DNA of 64,000 nt from Candidatus Melainabacteria bacterium (GCA_016212515.1 JACRFZ010000046.1:1-64000); one strand, 5' to 3'; positions 9,219 to 18,557 are shown, numbered from the stretch's first letter. The notes: generated by a model from the sequence alone, not told the origin. Program-made: numbers and translations.

Positions 9219-12200
9219 CTAGTCTTCGGACACGTCGGCCTTCCTGATTGAAGCCGTGTGCATTTTGTCGATCAGTTTTTTCTTGATTTTGCCCTCTACA
9301 ACGTCTTCAAACGGGTGCGATTTGAGGTTGAAAAGACCGGCTTCGGCGCCCATTCTGTAGCAGAAGAAGGTACGTTCTTCTTGCCTGACGATTTTGTCGA
9401 TGTTCAATTTTTCTTCGTCTGATACAAGTTCGAACTGTGGCGAAGTGTTGACCGGGTTGAATATGTTGGACATGGTCTGGTGCTTCACCTTGCGCCCATC
9501 TATGGGGAACATCTGCGGACCGAGGAGGTCGCCGTCCTTTTTTGAAAGGGCAAAGGTAATGAGTGTGCCGATGTTGATAATGAGCTGGTTTCGGAAGTCT
9601 TCCGGCAGGTGCTGGAGAGACTTGGTGACGGCGATGAGACCGATTTTGAATTTCTTGGTTTCGGATGTGATGGCTTCGATAGTGTTCTTTTCAATGAAGT
9701 TATCGAAACAATCCAGATAGAGACTGACTGGATGGTGCTCGGCTTTTTTGCCGGTTGTCGAGAGGGTCAGGCAGGCTTGCTTGACTCCGGAAACTATCAG
9801 GGAGCCCAGGAGGTTTGCATCTTGTCCGAAGTCGCCTTGCGGTATGCGCACTAACAGTATTTTCTTCTTCGTGACTATGTCCATGATGTCCAGGTCACCC
9901 TGAGGCTTGGTCAAAATGGAGCGAATGCGAGGATTGGAGAGCATCGGGTTGATCCTGTTGAGGATAGGCTCTACCCAGGTGATCCACTGGTCGGTTCTGG
10001 CTAGTTTTTTGTAACGGCCCCACTGGTCGAGAAGGGTGGCAAATTCAACGCGCTGATTTTTCTTCTTCTCGATGTTTTCCAAAAGCACATCGCGGAAGTC
10101 GTTTTCGTTGAGAAGGGTTGGCAGATCAATAAGGGTCTTGCCGTTGCCGATCAAAAGCAAAATGGCATTCCTCAAAATGTCTGCAGTTTGTGCGTTCCAC
10201 TGGCTCTGGGAGCCGGGCGGTTCGGTATAAATGGCCTTGAAGCCGTCGACGATGGATGCCGCCGCCGTCTGCAGGTCGCCGATGTCGGGCAGATTGAGCG
10301 GGTTATAGGCGACGGAACCGTTCCTGTAGGTAGGGTCGATCAAAATGACCCGTTTGGATATCTCTCTGCCTCTGGGATGGGCGGCGATCCAGTTGACGAT
10401 CAAATCAACCAGAGAGCCGTCCGAGTCAACCAGGACAATACCGCGATCTTCCGATTCGATGTCATGGGTGATCATGCGCGCCACCAGGCGCGACTTGCCC
10501 TTGCCGCCCTGTCCCAGGATCAAGACGTGGGGATTCACTTTACGCATATCAGGCGGAATGGCCAGGTCTTTGATTACCCAGGGCATGGGGAACCACCACT
10601 TCCACTCGATGCGTTGTCCTAAAGGCAAACTGCCTTTCTTCAAAGGTTTGGCCAGTTGAGAACGAATCTTATTGTGCTGTGACTTGACCTGGCTGGGAAT
10701 GTACTGCTGTTTGTTCCAGATGTTGATTAAACCGGAAGGTCCGAAGAGGGTGAAGCTGCCGCCGATAACCGCCGCTCCCAGACCAAGGACTACGAAAATT
10801 CCGTAATGATTGAAGAATTCGATTATGTTGAATTTCTTGTCGCCTTCTGCGCCGCCACCGCCACCTCCCAGACCCGGTATGCCTCCAGGCAACGCCACGA
10901 TCTTGCCGGCGGTGTCCGGCTCGATGGGTCGCATCAAGCGAGCTTGAAACTCGCCGCGCACCATTTCTGCCGATTGCTTCTTGAGACCGAACTGACCACG
11001 GGCTGAGACTCTCTTGAACTCCCACTGTCCGGCAGCCGAAAGCGGAATGGTGTCAAGGAATAGTTGACCCTTGAAGAAAATCGGCGGTCCGCTCTTGCGT
11101 CCGTTTCTGTCTACGAATTGCTTTTTGAGTAAGATGATGGGCACATTTTGTTCTATGCCGACGTTGCCGGTGAGTTGGTAAGGGCCGACCTTCTGGTCCA
11201 TTCCCTGACCGTAGAGTTCACTTCCCTTTTGTCTCAAATCTATGACGTTGGGATATTGATTGCCGTTCTGCAGCACCATCATGCTCCAGCGTCCTGAAAC
11301 TTTTGGTGCTTCGGTGATGAGCCCGCCGAGACCACCGCCTGAGGCAGGCGCTGTGCCGGTCTGACCCTGTGGGGCCTGGCCCAGGAGGGCGGAGAAGTTG
11401 CCGGCGATATGCATAATGGCAAAAGCAAACATGCCCATCATGGCAATAGTTATGGCTACTAGTTTGAAGCCTATGGGGAAGCCCGCCACTGTGAAGAGGG
11501 CGCCATCGTTGAACTTTTTACGCAGGCTGGATGAGGATGAGGAATCATCGTCATCATCATCGTCGTCATTTTTTCTTTTACTGCGGCTCTTCAATGCAGT
11601 GCTAGTGCTGCTTTTGCTTGAGCGGTCTGCTTTGCGGGAGTTGGTAACGGATGAAGGACTGCCGCTGAAGGAGCGTCTCTGCGGAATTTCTCTTTCTTCG
11701 TCTTCATCATCCTCGTCATCAACGTCGTCATCGTCTTCATCACGGCTTTTCTTCTTGATGACGGTTGACTTGCCGCCTCTTCTTGTAGATGATTTGCGAC
11801 GCGGCCTGTCGTCATCATCATCATCATCATCATCGTCGTCTTCGTCTTCATCCACTACCAGGCGCGCTTTCTTGACTGCTGTAGCGCCTGATGATTTTTG
11901 AGGCTTGCCGACTGGCTCTTCCTCTGCCTCTATTGTCTCGGCTTGTTTGTAATTGCCTGACTTAGAGCTCTTGCTCAGTAAACTTTCGAAGTTGGAATGG
12001 GGATCATCGCCCAGAGCGCGGGACTGGCTATTCTCATTACGGGCAGCCGTCTTTGCCGCTGCCTTGGTACTCACTACCGCCGGTGTTGCGCTGGATTGGA
12101 AAAAATCAAAGGCTTCGGCCGTCGCCGGAGTTGGCGCACGGTAGCCGGATTGCTCGCCATCAGCCCGGGAGCGGGCAAGTTCCTGGGGACCTGCCACTTG

Positions 12201-13148
12201 AGGGCGGTGCGGTTTCTCAGGGTGGGCATCTATCGCCGGAGCTTGCTGTAGTTGTACCGGCTCAGGTTTTGATACTATGGATGGTGCAGGGAGCGGCGAC
12301 TCCGGTCTGAAGTCTCCCTGGGCTGACTGTGCCTGTCTGGATTCACCGGCAAGCGGTTCTTCCACCGGCGCGGTGGCGTATTCGTTGTTGGGGGCCGTGG
12401 TCGGGAGCGGTTCAAAACTTTCGGGCGCTCTATTTGGTTGAGCTTCCGTCATGAAGGGAGTCTCTTCTGCCGATTCTTCCGGTGCCGGCGTAAAATTGAA
12501 GTTTTCGATGTCTTCATCAGCCGGACTATCCTGGTTCGCCTGGCTCTGCTGATCATTGGCGGAATAGGCTTTCAGGTTGGCCGTATCGAAGGCTTCGTCT
12601 TCTCTCTCGGCGGGCGTGGGCACAAAGACGTCTACCTTGTCTGCGGCTTCTGCCGCCCGCGATTGGGATTGATTCTCGAAGAAACCCGTTACTGCGGCCA
12701 GACCGGATGCCGCTACAGCGGCTGCGGTAGCGCTAGCCGTCGTTTGAACAATGGTCTGCGGATCATCAAAGAAGCCGGACGGAGGTAAGGCTCTGCCATT
12801 TGTCTGTGGAACTTCTTGCCCATTGTTGCCATTGTCTGAGCCGCCATGAGTGGCTGACCCGCCGTTAGAACCGTAGGCGTCGAAGAATTCGGAGGTGAAA
12901 TCGTCAGTGGCATAGGCATCGGCACCGTAGTAAGTTGCCGGTACGAGGGCGTTCAATTGTCTGCCGGTGACGATACGCTCGAGGATGAGCCGATCTGGAG
13001 CTACCGACACCACCATCGGCGCTACCGTGCTGGCCATGGTGGAGACCGTGGTGGACGCGAACTTGGATTGCACCGCCCCGCAGCGGGTACAGTCCTTGCT
13101 TCTTGGTTTATAAACTGCCCCGCAGGCGGGGCAGATATTGATGTCCAC
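9219..13148 (-). CDS. Membrane-anchored VirD4/TraD-like P-loop ATPase with N-terminal zinc ribbon and poly-Asp linkers
   Basis: A 1309-residue protein starting with GTG (AGGGAG upstream). Order: zinc ribbon (CPAC-x10-CTRC, residues 6-23); about 400 residues of low-complexity linker; poly-Asp blocks alternating with basic/Ser blocks (about 433-535); membrane helix 1 (about 559-584); a 190-residue probably extracytoplasmic, beta-looking domain; Gly-rich stretch; membrane helix 2 (about 776-803); then the ATPase. Walker A (GQGGKGKS) is near 879-886, followed by IVLVDSDGS and VILIDPTYRNG, as in type IV coupling proteins. A late LYLDCFDNF is a likely Walker B. Such proteins pump DNA or protein substrates across membranes. 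No relaxase or other type IV secretion gene is seen here, so a conjugation role is not supported. Confidence 0.85.
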   Translation of the reverse strand: MDINICPACGAVYKPRSKDCTRCGAVQSKFASTTVSTMASTVAPMVVSVAPDRLILERIVTGRQLNALVPATYYGADAYATDDFTSEFFDAYGSNGGSATHGGSDNGNNGQEVPQTNGRALPPSGFFDDPQTIVQTTASATAAAVAASGLAAVTGFFENQSQSRAAEAADKVDVFVPTPAEREDEAFDTANLKAYSANDQQSQANQDSPADEDIENFNFTPAPEESAEETPFMTEAQPNRAPESFEPLPTTAPNNEYATAPVEEPLAGESRQAQSAQGDFRPESPLPAPSIVSKPEPVQLQQAPAIDAHPEKPHRPQVAGPQELARSRADGEQSGYRAPTPATAEAFDFFQSSATPAVVSTKAAAKTAARNENSQSRALGDDPHSNFESLLSKSSKSGNYKQAETIEAEEEPVGKPQKSSGATAVKKARLVVDEDEDDDDDDDDDDDRPRRKSSTRRGGKSTVIKKKSRDEDDDDVDDEDDEDEEREIPQRRSFSGSPSSVTNSRKADRSSKSSTSTALKSRSKRKNDDDDDDDDSSSSSSLRKKFNDGALFTVAGFPIGFKLVAITIAMMGMFAFAIMHIAGNFSALLGQAPQGQTGTAPASGGGLGGLITEAPKVSGRWSMMVLQNGNQYPNVIDLRQKGSELYGQGMDQKVGPYQLTGNVGIEQNVPIILLKKQFVDRNGRKSGPPIFFKGQLFLDTIPLSAAGQWEFKRVSARGQFGLKKQSAEMVRGEFQARLMRPIEPDTAGKIVALPGGIPGLGGGGGGAEGDKKFNIIEFFNHYGIFVVLGLGAAVIGGSFTLFGPSGLINIWNKQQYIPSQVKSQHNKIRSQLAKPLKKGSLPLGQRIEWKWWFPMPWVIKDLAIPPDMRKVNPHVLILGQGGKGKSRLVARMITHDIESEDRGIVLVDSDGSLVDLIVNWIAAHPRGREISKRVILIDPTYRNGSVAYNPLNLPDIGDLQTAAASIVDGFKAIYTEPPGSQSQWNAQTADILRNAILLLIGNGKTLIDLPTLLNENDFRDVLLENIEKKKNQRVEFATLLDQWGRYKKLARTDQWITWVEPILNRINPMLSNPRIRSILTKPQGDLDIMDIVTKKKILLVRIPQGDFGQDANLLGSLIVSGVKQACLTLSTTGKKAEHHPVSLYLDCFDNFIEKNTIEAITSETKKFKIGLIAVTKSLQHLPEDFRNQLIINIGTLITFALSKKDGDLLGPQMFPIDGRKVKHQTMSNIFNPVNTSPQFELVSDEEKLNIDKIVRQEERTFFCYRMGAEAGLFNLKSHPFEDVVEGKIKKKLIDKMHTASIRKADVSED
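11808..11853. repeat. Trinucleotide microsatellite encoding poly-Asp
   Basis: A run of ATC/GTC triplets (GAT/GAC on the coding strand) encodes the longest Asp tract of the VirD4-like protein. Shorter Asp runs lie near 11550 and 11720. A pure triplet tract can change length without shifting the frame. Confidence 0.8.
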
Positions 13149-13819
13149 GGTAGTAATTGCTCCCTGAAGAACCTAGTTATCTTTTACCTCAGCAGGAGTC
13201 CCTCTTATCCGGCCAGTGCAGAAATTGTCTTGCTCACATTGCCTGTTTCTCCGGCTACAGCTTTCGACTTGCCCTGATCAAGCTGAATTGCTGCGCTCAA
13301 TCGGTCCGATAAATCAAAGCTGGAATAAGCGCCCTCTATATAAATATACGAAAATTCAGCATCAAGACAGTCCCGAGGTCTTTCGGACTGTTTTTATCGG
13401 CAATATTTCGCATAGGACTCGGCTATGTGCATTGGTAAGGATTTCGACCAGCCGAGAGGCGGCGGGTACTTTGTTTTTACCGTCTTTAGCGATGATTCGC
13501 CGGCAAGCTAGGTTAGCTACTAAGTTGAGGTTTGTTTCGGAACCCAGGCTGGGTTTTAAAGTTAGGAAGGACGGTCGGTAGAAGGGTTTTGAAGCTACCT
13601 TTACAGCCTGGAATGTTACAGATCTCTCAGCCTCTTGTCAAGAGCCTATTTGGGGGCTTGGTCGCCTCAACGGCGGGTATATACTGGAAGAGTGAGGGCC
13701 TCACTGCGGCGAGCGTGGGGTTCGTCACTGAACCGGCAGATCCAGCCTCGAGTGTGAACTAGGGCGGTTCTGGGTACATATTTGACAGTGAACAGGGGAC
13801 ATTGGGAAGGGTTTACTAG
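13149..13819. other. 671-nt divergent intergenic region
   Basis: The region lies between the starts of the leftward VirD4-like gene and the rightward coiled-coil gene, so it should hold promoters for both. An AT-rich patch (13338-13355, with TATATAAAT) and a rightward terminator-like hairpin (13366-13396) are visible. A TTTGACAG stretch lies at 13780, about 40 nt before the coiled-coil gene. Short open frames here have no ribosome binding site or recognisable product. I cannot assign a defined promoter. Confidence 0.5.
13366..13396 (+). terminator. Rho-independent terminator-like hairpin without an upstream gene
   Basis: The 7-bp stem ACAGTCC/GGACTGT has an 11-nt loop and is followed by a T run. 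The U tract is only on the + strand. No rightward coding gene precedes it, so it may end a short noncoding transcript or a leader. Confidence 0.55.
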
Positions 13820-16087
13820 ATGGCTCGCGAAGATAAGGGGAGCGCCGCCGGATCTTATCAAGACACCGCTTCTGGAAAGTCTGGCGAACAGGATACCGGC
13901 TCTCTTGCCGCTAGACGGGCTCGCCTTAGAGGCACTCTTTCCAAGCAAATTACCCCTCCAGATCCCTATCAGCCTTCTCCTTCCGAGACTTATCAGCCTT
14001 CCAGCCCTTCCCCTTTGAGCACTGAAGCCAAGGAAAGTGAGGACCCTGTCTCTGTCGGTGCAGAGTCAGAGGAGTCAGTCCCTGAAGGACATTCCAAAAG
14101 CGGCAACGGCACCGCCGCCAGCGGTTTGGCCGAAGCGGCCTCTACTGAGACCGGTGCCGATGACAGCCCGTTTTTTGCCGCAGGTTCCGGCAAGTCAATG
14201 GATTTTGACACCTCTCATCTCTTCAAGGACGACGATGATGATTTGAAGGATGCCGGCTCCACTGCGATTCCTGTTAAAAAAGCGAAAGACCAGACGCAGA
14301 TCGACGAAAAGCAAGGTGAGAATTTGGCTCAAAAGCAGGCTCCAATCCCTGAGAAGGTCGATAGCCCGACCAGCGCTGCTCCGGTACCGGTGCTGATGGC
14401 GCCCACTGTGGTAAATGTGGACAACCCGCAGGTAGTGGAACTGCTGAACAATCTTGATCAGCAGCTCGGTATCTGTTCGGTAAATCTTTCTCAAATTGCC
14501 AAAGCAGCCAACGAACAGCTCGATCTGGTGCGCAACTTATCCGAAACCATTCAGCATCAGGCCTTTGGTGAGATTGGTTTGAGTTTGAACAGTTTGAGCG
14601 AATCTCTTTCAGCCGCCCTTGAGCCCATGAAGGCTGTCGGCGAATTGGTGCCGGCTATCGATACACTCGTGACCACTATTGGTACTAATGCCGAAGCTGA
14701 TCGCATTAAGGCGGAAGAGGTGAAAGAGGATACCCGTCACACGCCGGAGATGCTTGTTACCTCGCTGGCCGATCAGTTGGCGGCCGGACGCATTGATCCC
14801 TGGACGTTCAAGTGCGCCTACATGGCAGTTTTCCCGACGGAGCATCCGGCTGATCTCTTGCGCAAGTTGGTTGACTTGCTCGGCACCCAGAAGCTGTCAG
14901 GTGATCTTTTCCGGGCCGCCTACGATGCCGTGCAGGCACCCGATCCTCCCAAACCTGTATATAACTATCAGCAGGCAGCCGGTCCAAATCCCGAAGGCGT
15001 CACTGAAGTTCGCTATGTACAGGATGAGGCGGTGTTGGCCAAGCTCGAGGAATTGCGCAAGGCCAATGAAGAGCTGAAAGGTCGTATGGACCAGCGCGAG
15101 CTTGAGTTTTCCGAACTCTTGCAGTCTAAGGAGCAAGAGGTTGCTGAAACCCAAGAGATGCTCAATTCTCGCTGGGAAGATTTCAGCGGGCGCTACGAGC
15201 AACTCTCGGAAATGGTGCGTGAGCGCAATGAGGAGTTGCAGAAAAAGGAAACTGAACTGGCTCGTATTCAGGCTGAAAAAGATCTTGAACTGGCTCGCCT
15301 TCAGTCTGACCGTGATCTCGAGATGTCCCGGGTGCAAAGTGAGATAGCCAACAAAGACACTGAGATTAGTCAGCTCAAATCGCAACTGGAAGAAATGCGG
15401 GATCAAACCAAGGACATGGTTGCTGATCTGCAAAGACAATTGACCAGCACCAAGCTGGCCGTGGAGGAAGCAGCCAGGCTGAGTGCCAATCCGCCGCCCA
15501 AGCCTCAGCCTCAGCCCGGTTTCTTTGAGTCGGTGGCCAGTCAGTCCAATACGGGCAACAATAGCAACCCTGCCGCATCGCTTTTTAATAGCGAACCGTC
15601 GGCGGGAGCCATGTTCAATGCCTCTGAAAGTGGTAGCGCCGCTGCTGCACCGCAGGTGGTGCCGGTGCCGGCGCCGGTGCCAGTACCCGTTCCTGTCCCC
15701 GTACCCACTCCCGTGCCCACTCCCGCCGTCAGTGCCTCTATCGGAGCTACCTCTCAGGCGCTTGGCGGTAGCGCTTCCGTTATGGGCAGTGCTCCCGATC
15801 CGATTGTGCCTTCTCCAAATCCGGCTGTAGCAGCCGCTGCTGCAGCCGCAGCCGCCGGCCAGGCTATCCCCCGTCCGCAAGTGGCCGCTCCAACTACACC
15901 CTTCCCGGGCAGCCCAGGTAGTTATGGAAGCGGTGTGAGAGCGCAGGTCTTTGAGGTGATTGTGCGTCAGGCCTTAGCCGGTGCCCCCTGGAGAGAGATC
16001 TGTGCCGGACCGATGTCCGTGAACGGCATTTCTCCAGATGAGGTCGAGGGCGAAGTGAAGCGCCGACAGGCGTTGCTCAAAAAGTAG
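13820..16087 (+). CDS. Large coiled-coil protein with disordered N-terminus and Pro/Ala linker
   Basis: A 755-residue protein with no family I recognise. The ATG at 13820 follows GAAGGG. Residues 1-190 are polar, acidic and probably disordered. A helical region of about 200-380 includes CAYMAVFPTEHPADLLRKL. A long heptad-rich coiled coil spans about 402-553, dense in Glu, Leu, Gln and Arg. Pro-Val repeats (VPVPVP) and a poly-Ala stretch link to a compact C-terminal domain (about 700-755) containing APWREICAG. No membrane helix is seen. It is divergent from the VirD4-like/HerA-like ATPase unit and converges on a small membrane protein 6 nt away. It could be a structural or scaffold partner of the ATPases, which is inference from position. 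Confidence 0.85.
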   Translation: MAREDKGSAAGSYQDTASGKSGEQDTGSLAARRARLRGTLSKQITPPDPYQPSPSETYQPSSPSPLSTEAKESEDPVSVGAESEESVPEGHSKSGNGTAASGLAEAASTETGADDSPFFAAGSGKSMDFDTSHLFKDDDDDLKDAGSTAIPVKKAKDQTQIDEKQGENLAQKQAPIPEKVDSPTSAAPVPVLMAPTVVNVDNPQVVELLNNLDQQLGICSVNLSQIAKAANEQLDLVRNLSETIQHQAFGEIGLSLNSLSESLSAALEPMKAVGELVPAIDTLVTTIGTNAEADRIKAEEVKEDTRHTPEMLVTSLADQLAAGRIDPWTFKCAYMAVFPTEHPADLLRKLVDLLGTQKLSGDLFRAAYDAVQAPDPPKPVYNYQQAAGPNPEGVTEVRYVQDEAVLAKLEELRKANEELKGRMDQRELEFSELLQSKEQEVAETQEMLNSRWEDFSGRYEQLSEMVRERNEELQKKETELARIQAEKDLELARLQSDRDLEMSRVQSEIANKDTEISQLKSQLEEMRDQTKDMVADLQRQLTSTKLAVEEAARLSANPPPKPQPQPGFFESVASQSNTGNNSNPAASLFNSEPSAGAMFNASESGSAAAAPQVVPVPAPVPVPVPVPVPTPVPTPAVSASIGATSQALGGSASVMGSAPDPIVPSPNPAVAAAAAAAAAGQAIPRPQVAAPTTPFPGSPGSYGSGVRAQVFEVIVRQALAGAPWREICAGPMSVNGISPDEVEGEVKRRQALLKK

Positions 16088-16093
16088 AATAAT

Positions 16094-16357
16094 TCACTTG
16101 GACAGCTTCAAGGCTCTTTCAGCCTGATGCCACTCTTTCACTATGGCATCGAGATTGCTCATATAGTGAAAGACTATTATGGCCGGCAGGTGCTGAATAG
16201 TCTGGGTGAAGATGAAGAACATGACTCCGATTATGACCGTGGTGCAGAGTGCCGTCAGATTTCGACTGATGCGCATCTGTTCGTCGACTCGCTTGCTCAG
16301 TTGATCAATTTTGGCTTCTAGCTGTGAAGTTTCCACATTTATCACCATAGATGGCAA
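16094..16357 (-). CDS. Small membrane protein, single transmembrane helix
   Basis: An 87-residue protein. A short coiled-coil-like N-terminus (SQLEAKIDQLSKRVDEQMRIS) precedes one strong hydrophobic helix (about residues 32-62), then a charged tail. No clear ribosome binding site; an internal ATG at codon 4 is equally possible. It ends 6 nt from the coiled-coil gene, tail to tail. Function unknown. Coding potential is supported by the coherent coil-plus-helix design. Confidence 0.6.
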   Translation of the reverse strand: MPSMVINVETSQLEAKIDQLSKRVDEQMRISRNLTALCTTVIIGVMFFIFTQTIQHLPAIIVFHYMSNLDAIVKEWHQAERALKLSK

Positions 16358-16469
16358 GTTTGGTCGGCAGTTGCAACATTGCCGGAGGGAGCGGAAATCA
16401 AAAATAGCACATCTATATAAGAGTTGCCTTTAATGACAACCGGGGCGGTACAATCTCCGTCCGCAGGGC

Positions 16470-17897
16470 TCAGTGGGGCGGTTCCTGCAAATGCTTGTCC
16501 AGGGCTTTCAAGGCTGCTTCTATGATTTGATCTTCCTGCTGGAAAACGGTTCGCAGGTCTAAATAGACCGCTTCTTTGGCAATGGTTGAGACAATCGGTA
16601 CGCTGTAGCCGCGCAGGAAGGCTGCTATTGCTTCCGCTGATTTGCTCTCTTTCCCGGATTTGCGGGTCTGGGTCAGGCAAAGTCCCCGGCTGTCTTGTAC
16701 CTCGCCCGGTAGGCTGCCTCCTCCCATGGTACTTTGCATGGGACTGACAGCCACCTTGAGAGCCTGCAAGCCTGTCTGTTGCAGCCCCGCTACTATTTGT
16801 TCGGCTCTTGCCTGAAGGCTTTCCACACTGCGGGCGGCAAACTGAAAGACCGGTAAAGCTTGATAGCCGTTGTTATACAGGTATTGGCTCAGCGCCGCTT
16901 CTATCAAGGCGAGCACGACTTTGTCGGCTCGTAGCGCTCTATATATAGGACATTTCCTCAGTCTTGCTACCAATTCGGCCTTGCCGCAGATGATTCCGGC
17001 CTGGGGACCGCCCAAAAGTTTGTCCCCGGAGAAAAGCACCAGATCAATTCCATCGGCCAGAGTTTCCATCACGGTTGGTTCCGGCTTCAAATCGAATTCT
17101 CTCAGGTCGACAAAGGAACCGCCGCCCAGGTCGAAGACCACAGGCACAGAATGCTCTTTGCCAAGCGTCGAAAGCTCTAGTGCTTCCGTTTCCTCCGTGA
17201 AGCCCACGATCTGATAATTAGAACGGTGGCACTTGAGCAGCATGCCGGTTTGCTCGCCAATGGCCTGCTTGTAATCCGACAGTCTGGTTCTGTTCGTGGT
17301 GCCTACTTCCTTGAGGCGGGCGCCGGAAGCTTCTATGACGTCCGGTAGACGGAAGCTGCCGCCAATTTCGATAAGTTCGCCTCGTGAGACCACAACTTCT
17401 TTTCCGTCTGCCAGTGCTTTCACTGCCAGCATGACGGCGGAGGCGTTGTTATTGACTACGATGGCCGCTTCGCAGCCGGTAATCAGGCTCAGTAATTTGG
17501 AAACAGTTTCAGTTCTCTCTCCCCGCTTGCCTTCGGCAAGATCAAATTCCAGATTGGAATAGCCTTTGATTGCATCATAAAACCGTTGGGAAGCGAGGTC
17601 GGGCAGGGGCGCGCGACCTAAATTGGTACTCAGAATGACGCCGGTGGCATTGATAACTTTTTTGATGCCGCCCTCCATAAGGGCAAGCAGCCGTTTCCTG
17701 GCCGCCCGGGCCACCTGCGTGGCGCTGAAGTCTTCAGGGCTGAGGTCGCTCTTCGAGAGCTTGATGAACTCAATCTGCTGTCGCACCGCTTCCTTGATTA
17801 TGTCTCTTCGTATCTTATCGAAAAGCTCAGTCAGACAGGGTTCTCTTAAAACCTTGTCGATTTGCGGCGGTCTAGTAGTGTTCAAGTTCTGGCTCAC
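16470..17897 (-). CDS. selA: L-seryl-tRNA(Sec) selenium transferase
   Basis: SelA is the PLP enzyme that converts seryl-tRNA(Sec) to selenocysteinyl-tRNA(Sec) with selenophosphate. The 475 residues match the usual length of about 460. Family hallmarks: the N-terminal helical domain with INATGVILSTNLGRAPL, NNNASAVML, and the PLP-binding lysine in SGDKLLGGPQAG near residue 291. The start is GTG. selB, selD and tRNA(Sec) are not in this window, so the rest of the pathway must be elsewhere. The gene stands alone between unrelated genes. Confidence 0.95.
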   Translation of the reverse strand: MSQNLNTTRPPQIDKVLREPCLTELFDKIRRDIIKEAVRQQIEFIKLSKSDLSPEDFSATQVARAARKRLLALMEGGIKKVINATGVILSTNLGRAPLPDLASQRFYDAIKGYSNLEFDLAEGKRGERTETVSKLLSLITGCEAAIVVNNNASAVMLAVKALADGKEVVVSRGELIEIGGSFRLPDVIEASGARLKEVGTTNRTRLSDYKQAIGEQTGMLLKCHRSNYQIVGFTEETEALELSTLGKEHSVPVVFDLGGGSFVDLREFDLKPEPTVMETLADGIDLVLFSGDKLLGGPQAGIICGKAELVARLRKCPIYRALRADKVVLALIEAALSQYLYNNGYQALPVFQFAARSVESLQARAEQIVAGLQQTGLQALKVAVSPMQSTMGGGSLPGEVQDSRGLCLTQTRKSGKESKSAEAIAAFLRGYSVPIVSTIAKEAVYLDLRTVFQQEDQIIEAALKALDKHLQEPPH

Positions 17898-18038
17898 GGT
17901 TCACTCAAGCTGACTTTCCGATAACAGGTAACTTTAAAAAGAGCTGTTTCTGATTTTATTGGTGGTTTTCTCCTTAAATAATACTCCGGGTATCTTGCCA
18001 GAAGCGTTTGGAAGAACCACAATTAGAGTATGTAGTAA

Positions 18039-18323
18039 ATGTCGGGCATCTTTAGAGAGGCGGGGCTTGTGGGCAAGACGTTAAGAACCAAAACGCTTTA
18101 TCAAGACAAAGAGTGGCTCGTACAAAAGTACGTAAAAGAAAAGCTCAGTACCGTCGAGATTGCCCGTATCTACCGCGATACCGAGAATAAGTGGTGTGAC
18201 CCCAATACTATTTCCCGCTGGCTCAAAAAGCACAACATTGCCATGCGTTCCCTGGCGGAGGCGCAGCAGAACAGGCATTCTGCCGTCGTTACGCCGGCAG
18301 CGAACCGCAAGAAGGGCTCCTAG
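18039..18323 (+). CDS. Small helix-turn-helix protein
   Basis: A 94-residue basic protein. Residues 22-65 read as a homeodomain-like or resolvase-like helix-turn-helix: an 'LYQDKEWLVQKYV' helix, then STVEIARIY and NTISRWLKKHNI as the recognition part. It resembles the small HTH modules found in transposases and in free-standing regulators. No transposase body, inverted repeats or target duplications are seen, so I call it a free-standing DNA-binding protein. No strong ribosome binding site. Confidence 0.65.
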   Translation: MSGIFREAGLVGKTLRTKTLYQDKEWLVQKYVKEKLSTVEIARIYRDTENKWCDPNTISRWLKKHNIAMRSLAEAQQNRHSAVVTPAANRKKGS

Positions 18324-18338
18324 CCAAGCTTAGAATTT

Positions 18339-18557
18339 TCACAGTCCAATTCCGAAACTTGCCCAGCCCCCCATCATGGTCAGGGCGCAAGTGAGATATA
18401 GTAGTACGTCTCTTCCTCCAGCCAGGTAAAACAGGCAATAGGCAAGAAAGGAGAAAGCCGGTAGCCAAAACCGTCTCTCCGCTTCCCTAATGGCATGTGC
18501 GCCCAGGCAAACTGCGAGGACGAGAGGTAAGCCAAAAAAGACGACGTCGAATAGCAT
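18339..18557 (-). CDS. Small hydrophobic membrane protein
   Basis: A 72-residue protein with two or three hydrophobic helices (LFDVVFFGLPLVLAV; FWLPAFSFLAYCLFYLA; LLYLTCALTMMGGW). I chose the ATG at 18557 because GGAG lies 5 nt upstream; an ATG at 18605 would add 16 residues but has no such site. Longer frames upstream overlap the methyltransferase start and are unlikely. Function unknown. Confidence 0.5.
   Translation of the reverse strand: MLFDVVFFGLPLVLAVCLGAHAIREAERRFWLPAFSFLAYCLFYLAGGRDVLLYLTCALTMMGGWASFGIGL

Noticed and set aside
11398-11901. Rightward 167-residue poly-Ser open frame
   Set aside because: It is antisense to the Asp tracts of the VirD4-like gene and has no ribosome site.
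9219-13148. Integrated conjugative element around the VirD4-like gene
   Set aside because: No relaxase, integrase, att repeats or other transfer genes are seen in the 16-kb region.
13532-13762. Rightward 76-residue open frame in the divergent region
   Set aside because: No ribosome site and no recognisable sequence; ends before the real coiled-coil gene.
18039-18323. Transposase fragment
   Set aside because: The HTH frame is intact and there are no flanking inverted repeats or other transposase parts.
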